From positions 12,897 through 18,907 of the forward strand of contig CAJOED010000042.1 of the NCBI GenBank assembly GCA_905233335.1: a stretch of DNA of 6,011 nt, written 5' to 3'. The first letter of the stretch is position 1. The number at the start of each line of letters is the position of its first letter. The notes below the pieces were generated by a model, which saw only the letters and a program-made list of their open reading frames with translations, was not told where the DNA came from and made no database searches. Shown here one piece after another: positions 1 through 5,463 of the stretch. The translations under genes and the position numbers were made by a program. Source of the stretch: an uncultured Synergistales bacterium. GTDB taxonomy: Bacteria; Synergistota; Synergistia; Synergistales; Aminobacteriaceae.

Positions 1-167
1 CCGGGACGTTTCCGTGCTTCCAGTGCCGTGAAATATACTTTTGCGCGTTCGAGATCTTTTGAGCATTCCACGCCGGTTATGATTATGGGCTTGAGGCTCT
101 CCTTCTTTATCTGGCTCTCGAATATTAACGCAATCTCACGCTGTAACTGTTTGTTTATGCGTGCCAT
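1..167 (-). CDS. rbfA: Ribosome-binding factor A, N-terminal 55 residues (runs off the left edge)
   Basis: RbfA is a small KH-like protein that binds the 30S ribosomal subunit and helps late maturation of the 16S rRNA 5' end, with a known role in cold adaptation. The visible frame starts with MARINKQLQREIALIFESQI and contains a VECSKDLERAKVYF stretch at about residues 33-46. This matches the family pattern: a basic first helix, then a strand ending in S-x-DL-x-x-AKVY. About half of a usual 110-130 residue RbfA is present. The ATG is 14 nt after the infB stop codon, and the next gene in the classical infB-rbfA order is expected to be rbfA. No strong Shine-Dalgarno precedes it (only a weak GAGCGG), so translation is probably coupled to infB. 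I am confident of the family; the C-terminus cannot be judged. Confidence 0.9.
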   Translation of the reverse strand, partial: MARINKQLQREIALIFESQIKKESLKPIIITGVECSKDLERAKVYFTALEARKRP

Positions 168-181
168 TCGTAAACTGCCGC

Positions 182-2125
182 TCAAAGTGTTCGTTTCTCC
201 TCTATGACATCGTAGACTTCAAGAATGTCGCCCGGCTCGAAATCCTGATAGCCCTCAAGACATATCCCGCAGTCCATTCCTGCTTTGAGTTCGCGCGCCT
301 CGTCCTTTTCGTGCCGTAATGTTGCTATTCGTCCGTCCCATATCACTATGCCGTCGCGGACAACACGAATTTTTGCCGTCCTCCGCACAATGCCTTTGGT
401 AACGTGTGAGCCTGCAATCTTGCCGACCTTCGGGATCTTGAAGATCTGCCGCACCTCAACTTCTCCGAGTGTATCCTCACGCAATACGGGCTTCAATAAT
501 CCAGCCATAGCCGCTTTGACATCATCAATGACATCATAGATTACGTTGTAGATACGAATTTCCACGCCGCTCAATTCTGCTACACGTTTTGCGTTTCCGT
601 CGGGCCTTACGTTGAAGCCGATAATTACAGCATTCGATGTTGACGCAAGCATAACATCACTCTCTGCAATCCTTCCGACTCCCCTGTGAACGATAGACAC
701 GCCGACTTCATTAGTAGCAAGTTTTTCGAGGACGGCACATAACGCTTCAAGAGAACCCTGAACATCACACTTCACTACGAGATTCAAATGCGGCATTTGT
801 CCTTCCTGCAAGTTCGAGTATAGATCCTCAAGAGAAGCCTTCTTGACCTCAACGGGAGCATCACGTTCACTTACTTTTTGTGCGGCTATTGCGTTTCGTG
901 CTTCACGGTCAGTCTTTACGACGGTGAAACTTTCTCCGGGATTAGGAACGTCATCAAGTCCGAGAATTTCTACGGGTGTACTTGGCCCTGCCTTTTTGAG
1001 TCCCTTACCTGCCCAGTCGAAAAGTGCGCGCGTCTTTCCCCACGTGGAGTTGAACAGCACGATGTCTCCGGCTTTGAGTGTACCGTCCTTCACGATTACG
1101 GTAGCAACGGGGCCTTTTCCCTTGTCGAGTCTGGCTTCAATCACGACACCTTCAGGGCTTGCGTCGGGGTCAGCTTTGAGTTCCTGCATTTCGGCTTCAA
1201 GCAGTACACGCTCTAATAAATCACTGACTCCTATTCCCTGTTTCGCGGAGATCTCGACAGCTCCGACATCACCGCCCCATCCCTCGACGAAAATACCAAG
1301 TTCCGATAATTGCTGGCGTACTCTGTCAGGTTTTGCGCCCTGCTTGTCGATTTTATTTATTGCGACGACCAACGGAACACCAGCGGCCTTTATGTGATCT
1401 ATTGCTTCACGTGTCTGCGGCATAACTCCGTCATCAGCACCGATAACGAGAATAACTATGTCGGTAACGTCAGCACCTCTTGCGCGCATTGCCGTAAATG
1501 CCTCGTGCCCGGGAGTATCAAGAAACACTATGGGTTTTCCGTCGTGCATGACAACGTAAGCTCCTATGTGCTGTGTGATGCCTCCTGCCTCGTGTGCTGC
1601 AACGCTTGCGTGCCGTATGTGGTCGAGAAGCGTCGTCTTGCCGTGATCCACGTGTCCCATTACGGTGATTATGGGCGGGCGTTCCACGAGCTTTTTCTGC
1701 GTTTTCGCCGGCTGTTCTGGTTTCGGAGCTGGCTTTGGCTGTTCGGGCTTCTGCTCCTGCTTCTGTTCATGTTTCGGGGGCTGTTGAGGTTTCTGCTGAT
1801 GTGTGTTCTGCGGCCTGCTGAACTTTTCGGGACGTTTCTCCGGCTGTTCGGGTCTGTCTGTCTTTGCGTCGCGTTCCGAAATTCCCTTCTGTGCTTTGGG
1901 CTGTTCAGGGCGTGGCTTGGCCTCCGTGCCGTGCTGTTTCTTCTCCTGAGATTTTGCCTCGCTAGCCTCGTTGATGATGTTCTCGACAATTTTTGCCGTA
2001 TCCTCATCAATAGAACTTGAATGCGACTTCACTGGTACATCAAGCTGCTGTAATACGGCTAACAACTCTTTATTGCTCTTATTCAATTTTCTGGCCAGGT
2101 CGTAGATTCTGATTTTATTATTCAA
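182..2125 (-). CDS. infB: Translation initiation factor IF-2
   Basis: IF2 is the GTPase that brings fMet-tRNA to the 30S subunit and promotes joining of the 50S subunit. The 647-residue protein has a short IF2-N helical domain (about 1-52, IRIYDLARKLN), a charged Pro/Glu/Gln/Lys linker (about 55-147) and a full GTPase domain. The GTPase motifs are GHVDHGKT (157-164, P-loop), GGITQHIGA (181-189, switch I), DTPGH (203-207, switch II), NKID (257-260) and SAK (293-295). These are followed by the beta-barrel, the IF2 domain 3 region (MPHLNLVVKCDVQGSLEAL, about 444-462) and the fMet-tRNA-binding C-terminal barrel (about 550-645). All G motifs are intact, so the enzyme should be active. It is shorter than the E. 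coli (890) and B. subtilis (716) proteins, mainly in the N-terminal part. The start is a TTG, chosen because AAAGGAG lies 10 nt upstream and the IF2-N domain begins right there. It is the third gene of the rimP operon. Confidence 0.98.
   Translation of the reverse strand: MNNKIRIYDLARKLNKSNKELLAVLQQLDVPVKSHSSSIDEDTAKIVENIINEASEAKSQEKKQHGTEAKPRPEQPKAQKGISERDAKTDRPEQPEKRPEKFSRPQNTHQQKPQQPPKHEQKQEQKPEQPKPAPKPEQPAKTQKKLVERPPIITVMGHVDHGKTTLLDHIRHASVAAHEAGGITQHIGAYVVMHDGKPIVFLDTPGHEAFTAMRARGADVTDIVILVIGADDGVMPQTREAIDHIKAAGVPLVVAINKIDKQGAKPDRVRQQLSELGIFVEGWGGDVGAVEISAKQGIGVSDLLERVLLEAEMQELKADPDASPEGVVIEARLDKGKGPVATVIVKDGTLKAGDIVLFNSTWGKTRALFDWAGKGLKKAGPSTPVEILGLDDVPNPGESFTVVKTDREARNAIAAQKVSERDAPVEVKKASLEDLYSNLQEGQMPHLNLVVKCDVQGSLEALCAVLEKLATNEVGVSIVHRGVGRIAESDVMLASTSNAVIIGFNVRPDGNAKRVAELSGVEIRIYNVIYDVIDDVKAAMAGLLKPVLREDTLGEVEVRQIFKIPKVGKIAGSHVTKGIVRRTAKIRVVRDGIVIWDGRIATLRHEKDEARELKAGMDCGICLEGYQDFEPGDILEVYDVIEEKRTL
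1685..1963 (-). repeat. Low-complexity Pro/Glu/Gln/Lys linker of IF2
   Basis: This segment encodes IF2 residues about 55-147, between the IF2-N domain and the GTPase domain. It is built almost only from P, E, Q, K and R, with the tetrapeptide PEQP recurring at about 73, 92, 127 and 136. Such linkers are flexible and vary fast in length between relatives. The skewed codons also leave long open frames in other phases here, which should not be taken as genes. Confidence 0.8.
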
Positions 2126-2142
2126 ACGGCGTTTGCTCCTTT
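2123..2142 (-). promoter_or_regulatory. Ribosome binding site and TTG start of infB
   Basis: AAAGGAG at 2136-2142 lies 10 nt before a TTG codon at 2123-2125, just after the nusA TAG stop (2149-2151). No ATG or GTG in the infB frame fits this site. The first in-frame codons after TTG encode the expected N-terminal helix of IF2, so the rare start codon is well supported. Confidence 0.8.
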
Positions 2143-2148
2143 CTGCTG

Positions 2149-3240
2149 CTATTCGTCATCAAAAACTTCATGGAATATATCCTTTAGCGTCGGCATTCTG
2201 TCGGGTTCAAGAGTGTTGATGTCGATTTTCCACCCGGTTAATTTTGCCGCAAGCCTCACGTTTTGTCCTGCCTTCCCGATAGCAAGCGATAACTGATCGG
2301 GATACACATAAGCTGTTGCTGTCTTCTCCTTGTCGAGCACCGGCTCTACTCTCGCAACCTGAGCGGGAGACAGTGAATTTTTGATGTATATTAGCGGGTC
2401 TTGACTGTACAATACAACATCAATTTTTTCACCCTTCAACGCCATACTCACTGCCTTAATCCTGGTGCCACCGTTGCCGACACAAGCTCCGACCGGATCA
2501 ACATCAGGATCCAGCGTTACGAGTGCGACCTTTGCGCGTGCTCCACCGTCCCTTGCTATGTTCTTGATTTCCACTATGCCCTGCTGAATTTCGGGTATCT
2601 CAAGCTCCATTAACTTCCGCAATAGTCCCGGGTGAGTCCGTGAGAGCATGATTTTCGGCCCACGTGTGTTCTGCTTCACGTCGAGAACGTAGAACTTCAT
2701 GTTGTCGCCGGGCTTGTACTTTTCACCGATAATTCTCTCTTTGCGCGGGAGAACAGCGTCTGTCTTGTCGTTGAGCTGTATGATTACTTGATCCCCCTCA
2801 ACCTTGAACACCGTACCGACTACCATATCCCCGACCTTATCGGCGAATGCGCTGTATACGACCTTGCGTTCCTCGTCGCGTAATCTTTGGGCGATGACCT
2901 GACGTGCTGTCTGTGCGGCTATGCGTCCGAAGTCGTTCGGGTTGCGCTCGATTCTGATTGTGCTGCCGATTTCAGCATTGCGGTCAAATGAGCGTGCGTC
3001 CCGGAGAGTAATTTCTGTTTCGGGGTCTTCAAGATGTTCTACAACTGTACGTACTTCATTCACTGTGATTTCGCCGGTTTCGTGATCGATATGAATCTCT
3101 GATTTCGCGTTGCCGGGCTTGAACTTGTTGTAGGCGGACAATAAAGCAGCCTCAAGCGTAGAAATTATCACGTCGACTTCAAGACCTCGTTCTTCCGAAA
3201 GAGTATCAAGCGCACTTATAAATTCGCGGCCAAGACGCAT
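2149..3240 (-). CDS. nusA: Transcription termination/antitermination protein NusA
   Basis: NusA binds RNA polymerase and nascent RNA, lengthens pauses and supports hairpin folding at intrinsic terminators; it is also part of antitermination complexes. The 363-residue protein shows the normal order of domains. An N-terminal polymerase-binding domain (about 1-125) contains FGRIAAQTARQVI at 104-116. It is followed by an S1 domain (about 133-200), then the signature LSRTHPGLLRKLMELEIPEI (199-218). KH1 has DPVGACVGNGGTRIK (248-262, GNGG loop at 255-258), and KH2 has YPDQLSLAIGKAGQNVRLAA (313-332, GKAG loop at 322-325). It lacks the C-terminal acidic repeats of the gammaproteobacterial protein, as is usual outside that group. 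The KH1 loop reads GNGG where many families have GMRG. The ATG directly follows the rimP TAA and has a strong AGGAGG 9 nt upstream inside rimP. Confidence 0.98.
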   Translation of the reverse strand: MRLGREFISALDTLSEERGLEVDVIISTLEAALLSAYNKFKPGNAKSEIHIDHETGEITVNEVRTVVEHLEDPETEITLRDARSFDRNAEIGSTIRIERNPNDFGRIAAQTARQVIAQRLRDEERKVVYSAFADKVGDMVVGTVFKVEGDQVIIQLNDKTDAVLPRKERIIGEKYKPGDNMKFYVLDVKQNTRGPKIMLSRTHPGLLRKLMELEIPEIQQGIVEIKNIARDGGARAKVALVTLDPDVDPVGACVGNGGTRIKAVSMALKGEKIDVVLYSQDPLIYIKNSLSPAQVARVEPVLDKEKTATAYVYPDQLSLAIGKAGQNVRLAAKLTGWKIDINTLEPDRMPTLKDIFHEVFDDE

Positions 3241-3753
3241 TTATTTTTTCCTCCTTTTCTTTTTTCGTTTGTGATCGTTGTCGTCATTTTCATTTTCAAA
3301 CCTGTAGACTAAATTTCCTCCCTTTATGATGTCGAACGGTATATTAATCTCGTTTCCGTCGCACAAAATTTTCACTCTGCCTTCACTGACTGCCTGCAAT
3401 ATTCCCGTGAAAGTCTTGCGCCCGTTGAGAAGTTCACCGAGTTTCACGCGCACTTCACGCCCTGAAAATCTCTCGTAATCCTCCGGCGTGTATAACGGTC
3501 TCTCTATACCCGGCGAACTGACTTCAAGATAATATCGTCCCTTGTCGAGTTCTGGCATGTCTGCGTTGTCATCAAGAAACTTATTCACTCTCTTTGATAC
3601 GGCTTCACAGTCCTCTACGTTTATGCCTCCTAGAGTGTCAATGAGTATCTGTATCTTCATTCGTCCGAAATCCGTACGAACTCCGACGTGCACGCATTCA
3701 TAGCCTGAACTTGTTATTATGTTCTCAATCTGCCGCAAAAAATTTTCGTTCAT
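3241..3753 (-). CDS. rimP: Ribosome maturation factor RimP
   Basis: RimP (formerly YhbC/P15a) binds the free 30S subunit and is needed for efficient assembly of its head region. The 170-residue protein has the N-terminal alpha/beta domain (about 1-85) ending in the family signature LEVSSPGIERPL (76-87), then an SH3-like C-terminal domain (about 88-152, YERFSGREVRVKL at 93-105). Length is normal for the family. The last ten residues form a very basic tail (KRKKKRRKK) that carries the nusA ribosome binding site in its codons. It is the first gene of the operon rimP-nusA-infB-rbfA, the order found across bacteria. The ATG start has only a weak GGGA 7 nt upstream, in contrast to the strong site of nusA. 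A promoter and a terminator-like hairpin lie upstream and probably set its expression. Confidence 0.96.
   Translation of the reverse strand: MNENFLRQIENIITSSGYECVHVGVRTDFGRMKIQILIDTLGGINVEDCEAVSKRVNKFLDDNADMPELDKGRYYLEVSSPGIERPLYTPEDYERFSGREVRVKLGELLNGRKTFTGILQAVSEGRVKILCDGNEINIPFDIIKGGNLVYRFENENDDNDHKRKKKRRKK
3250..3255 (-). promoter_or_regulatory. Ribosome binding site of nusA, inside the rimP coding sequence
   Basis: AGGAGG is a perfect anti-16S match 9 nt before the nusA ATG. It is formed by the two consecutive Arg codons AGG AGG in the RimP tail, and the rimP stop TAA touches the nusA ATG. This arrangement implies that ribosomes finishing rimP pass directly over the nusA initiation site, so the two genes are probably coupled. 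Confidence 0.85.
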
Positions 3754-3768
3754 AGTTTTATCCCGCGT

Positions 3769-3802
3769 AATAAAAAAAGGAGAGGGCTTTTTCCCACTCC
3801 TT
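3769..3802 (-). terminator. Intrinsic terminator in the rimP leader (possible attenuator)
   Basis: Read on the minus strand, AAGGAGTGGG pairs with CCCTCTCCTT across an AAAAAG loop, giving nine base pairs with one T-T mismatch. Seven Ts follow (3772-3778, counting the last two of the stem), then ATT. On the plus strand no T-tract follows, so it works in the minus direction only. It lies 16 nt before the rimP start and about 30 nt after the -10 box of the predicted rimP promoter. It may therefore attenuate the operon, or it may end transcripts of the small broken gene upstream, or both. Confidence 0.75.
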
Positions 3803-3831
3803 CCACCTTTATATTATGTGAAATTGTTTGA

Positions 3832-3860
3832 ATTATACGCGCAAAAATTTTTGTTGACAA
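3832..3860 (-). promoter_or_regulatory. Sigma-70 type promoter of the rimP-nusA-infB-rbfA operon
   Basis: On the minus strand TTGTCA (3855-3860, 5 of 6 to the -35 consensus) and TATAAT (3832-3837, a perfect -10) are separated by exactly 17 nt. The expected start of transcription is an A near 3824-3825, giving a leader of about 72 nt before the rimP ATG. The promoter sits 10 nt after the stop of the broken gene upstream. Confidence 0.8.
3842..3853. repeat. 12-bp perfect palindrome in the promoter spacer
   Basis: CAAAAATTTTTG is its own reverse complement and lies wholly between the -35 and -10 boxes of the rimP promoter. An A5T5 tract of this kind could bend the DNA or be an operator. Chance is also possible in an AT-rich spacer. 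Confidence 0.5.
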
Positions 3861-3870
3861 GTACCACGCT

Positions 3871-4234
3871 TCACGCTCTGTTTGTGTTCATGCCCCCGAT
3901 AAAGATTACTTTTGCTTTCTGCTCATCATCATGTGAGTCCGTGAGGCTGATTTGTGTATCGGGAGGCGCAATGAGTTCTCCGTCCGCGTCGAAAATCGTC
4001 GGTGTGCTGAAGGGCTGTGCAGTGTCGTAAACTTTATGCCCGTAGAGGAAAGCTCCCGGTGAGTTCTGCCTTTTCGAGCCTTGAAGATTTCTGCAGGTTC
4101 TCGTTGAGTCTCCTCCCGATGTCCGAAATGTTCACAAGGTCATTCTGTTTTGCAGGAACAGAGAGAAAGTTTCTACGGTGTGCGTCCTGCTGTAATGACG
4201 GCGTGAATGTCCGCTGTATTCCGTGAATGTGCAT
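3871..4234 (-). pseudogene. Small gene of unknown function with one apparent frameshift
   Basis: A frame opens at an ATG (4232-4234) with a textbook AAGGAGG 8 nt upstream, begins MHIHGIQRTFTPSLQQD and stops after 66 codons at 4034-4036. A second minus-strand frame, open from 4131 to a TGA at 3871-3873, has no usable start of its own. It reads AFLYGHKVYDTAQPF and then TIFDADGELIAPPDT. Removing one G in the GGG run near 4056 joins the two into a protein of 120 residues. It has no membrane segment or signal peptide that I can see, is polar, and has an acidic stretch (DSHDDEQK) near the end. The segment DLVNISDIGRRLNENL loosely resembles short helix motifs of small bacterial proteins, but I do not recognise the family. 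The shift may be a real mutation, a sequencing error or, less likely, recoding. The gene stands alone between a transporter relic and the rimP promoter. Confidence 0.6.
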
Positions 4235-4242
4235 GTGCGTAT

Positions 4243-4249
4243 CCTCCTT
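4243..4249 (-). promoter_or_regulatory. Strong ribosome binding site of the small frameshifted gene
   Basis: AAGGAGG followed by an 8-nt spacer (ATACGCAC) and ATG is the best Shine-Dalgarno in the middle part of the window. It decides the start at 4234 over an in-frame upstream ATG at 4310-4312, and it argues that this frame is or recently was translated. Confidence 0.7.
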
Positions 4250-4256
4250 GAACGTG

Positions 4257-4368
4257 ATACACGCTCGCAAGCAGTGCTCCCGAAATGTTGTGCCACACAC
4301 TGAACAGCGCACCCGGCACCGTAGCCATAGCTAGATCCGGGAACACCGACCTCAACCGAAATAGCTGC
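4257..4368 (-). pseudogene. Relic of a bile acid:sodium symporter (BASS/SBF) family transporter, C-terminal end
   Basis: BASS proteins are ten-helix membrane transporters that use sodium to take up bile acids, 2-keto acids or other organic anions. On the minus strand, 4257-4343 encodes FPDLAMATVPGALFSVWHNI followed by SGALLASVY, which is the highly conserved last-helix signature of the family (PGA-x-FSVWHNISG). Just upstream, in another frame at 4342-4368, AAISVEVGV matches the family's IEVGMQNSG segment. In intact proteins these two are about 15-18 residues apart. Here they touch, so some 45-50 nt are missing and the frame has changed. A stop codon (4372-4374) precedes the first piece, and nothing recognisable remains of the other helices in the roughly 65 nt up to the LysR gene stop (4439). 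The gene is dead. The small gene's ribosome binding site lies just past the relic's end. Confidence 0.75.
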
Positions 4369-4438
4369 TGGTTAATCCATGTTGTTTTTATCCATAGGGA
4401 CGATGACGGGACGAACAGAGCTGACGCCGGAAATAATA

Positions 4439-5365
4439 TCACTTGTTGTTTGTGTTGAGCATCCATGACTCGAACGTGCAAATGTCATCATTGCCCGCAA
4501 TAAACTCATCAAGTTCGCGCTCAAAAATATTTATGGCTTCACGTCGTCTTTGCGTCGGGTATCTGTTCGTGAGCATGTAGCATATTCTCGGCGCAGGAGG
4601 CTCAGCGAGTGTGCAGTACTTCAGGTTAGTGTTGTGGCTTATGGCTCGCACTACAGACATCGGAGCAACTGCCCAGCGTCCCGGCTCATCAAGATAGTGC
4701 TGTATCATTGACCCGGTGTTCACGCTCACGAGGCAATATCTCTCCGGCGAAAAATATCTGTTGTGCCATTGCTGAAAGTCAAGCCCCCAGTGAAGATATA
4801 TTTCTTTTTCCGGCTCAAGCTCCGAACACTTCACGCCGTCTGAATAATCGCTGTCCTTGTGGCATATGAGGTACATCAATTCACGGTACACTGGGCGCGA
4901 AATTATATCGGGGTAAGGTGAACGCGAAAACACAAAGCCTATGTCCGCCGTTCTGTGTGTGATGAGTCCGTGTATCTCGTCCGAATGATGCGTGCGAATG
5001 TGAAGACGTATGTTGGGGTATCGCGCAATGTGATCTCTGAACAGCGGCACGAACGTATAATTATTGATTGCGTCAACGCTTGCTACTGTGAGCGTGTGAA
5101 TGTCGGCGAGCGTCCGTAAGTTTCTTGCGTCCTTCCATAGTGATGACCATTGAGAAGCCAGCGGGAGAAATGCTTGGCCGTACGGAGTGAGTTCTACGTT
5201 TCTGTGTCCTTTGTGCCGAATGAGGAGCGGCGTATTGAGTTCGTCCTCTAAGAGCTGTATTCTCGTTGATACTGTCGACTGTGATACGTGAAGGAAATTT
5301 GCGGCTGATGTTATATTTCCGTAAGTCATAATAGCTATGAAGGTTTCAATCTGCTCATACGTCAT
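4439..5365 (-). CDS. LysR-type transcriptional regulator
   Basis: This 308-residue protein has the usual LysR length and layout. A winged helix-turn-helix lies at about 1-60, with ITSAANFLHVSQSTVSTRIQ at 18-37 as the recognition region and TPLLIRHKGHRNVELTPYG as the wing. A linker helix follows (about 63-88), then a periplasmic-binding-protein-like effector domain (about 91-295) starting at TLTVASVDAINNY. The effector domain is typical in form (ADIGFVFSR at about 140-148) but gives no ligand. LysR proteins are cytoplasmic tetramers that bind near divergent promoters and respond to a small molecule, often a substrate of the neighbouring gene. The gene is divergent from a GltS-like symporter, so control of glutamate or related anion uptake is the natural inference. 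Its former downstream neighbour, a BASS transporter, is decayed. The ATG has a GGGGGA about 8 nt upstream. Confidence 0.95.
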   Translation of the reverse strand: MTYEQIETFIAIMTYGNITSAANFLHVSQSTVSTRIQLLEDELNTPLLIRHKGHRNVELTPYGQAFLPLASQWSSLWKDARNLRTLADIHTLTVASVDAINNYTFVPLFRDHIARYPNIRLHIRTHHSDEIHGLITHRTADIGFVFSRSPYPDIISRPVYRELMYLICHKDSDYSDGVKCSELEPEKEIYLHWGLDFQQWHNRYFSPERYCLVSVNTGSMIQHYLDEPGRWAVAPMSVVRAISHNTNLKYCTLAEPPAPRICYMLTNRYPTQRRREAINIFERELDEFIAGNDDICTFESWMLNTNNK

Positions 5366-5463
5366 TATTATTTTCCCCCGAAAAAATAAAAACTGTGCTG
5401 ATAATATATTTCACATTCCAACGCGCGAAGGAAAATTTTGCAGAATTATGGAGGCAGAACTTT
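5366..5463. promoter_or_regulatory. Divergent intergenic region between the LysR gene and the symporter gene
   Basis: These 98 nt hold the 5' ends of both divergent genes. An AT-rich core around 5399-5410 offers a TG-n-TAATAT extended -10 for the symporter (plus strand). On the minus strand a TATTAT (5401-5406) lies 17 nt from a poor -35 (TTCGCG) and would serve the regulator. The two overlap, as is common in autoregulated LysR pairs. I could not pick a convincing T-N11-A LysR box by eye. GGAGG at 5450-5454 is the ribosome binding site of the symporter, 9 nt before its ATG. Confidence 0.45.

Noticed and set aside
285..1397. Several plus-strand open frames opposite infB
   Set aside because: They overlap a fully supported IF2 coding sequence and show no recognisable motifs; they are antisense shadows.
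1669..2010. A 113-codon Arg/Ser/Asn-rich minus-strand frame inside infB
   Set aside because: It is an out-of-frame reading of the low-complexity linker.
1310..2020. A 236-codon plus-strand open frame rich in Leu, Phe and Arg opposite infB
   Set aside because: It lies antisense to the IF2 linker and GTPase region, has no family pattern, and is explained by the biased codons of the Pro/Glu/Gln/Lys linker.
3854..3859. A TTGACA on the plus strand as a possible -35 box for a rightward promoter
   Set aside because: No acceptable -10 box lies 16-18 nt downstream and no plus-strand gene follows; it is the mirror of the minus-strand -35.
3719..4226. Plus-strand open frames across the rimP leader and the small broken gene
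   Set aside because: No supporting start signals or protein features. The minus strand carries the promoter, terminator and a frame with an ideal ribosome binding site.
4173..4481. The 102-codon minus-strand frame carrying the BASS signature taken as an intact small protein
   Set aside because: Its upstream half overlaps the end of the LysR gene out of frame and its tail past SVY overlaps the small gene. Only the middle is family sequence, so it is a relic, not a gene.
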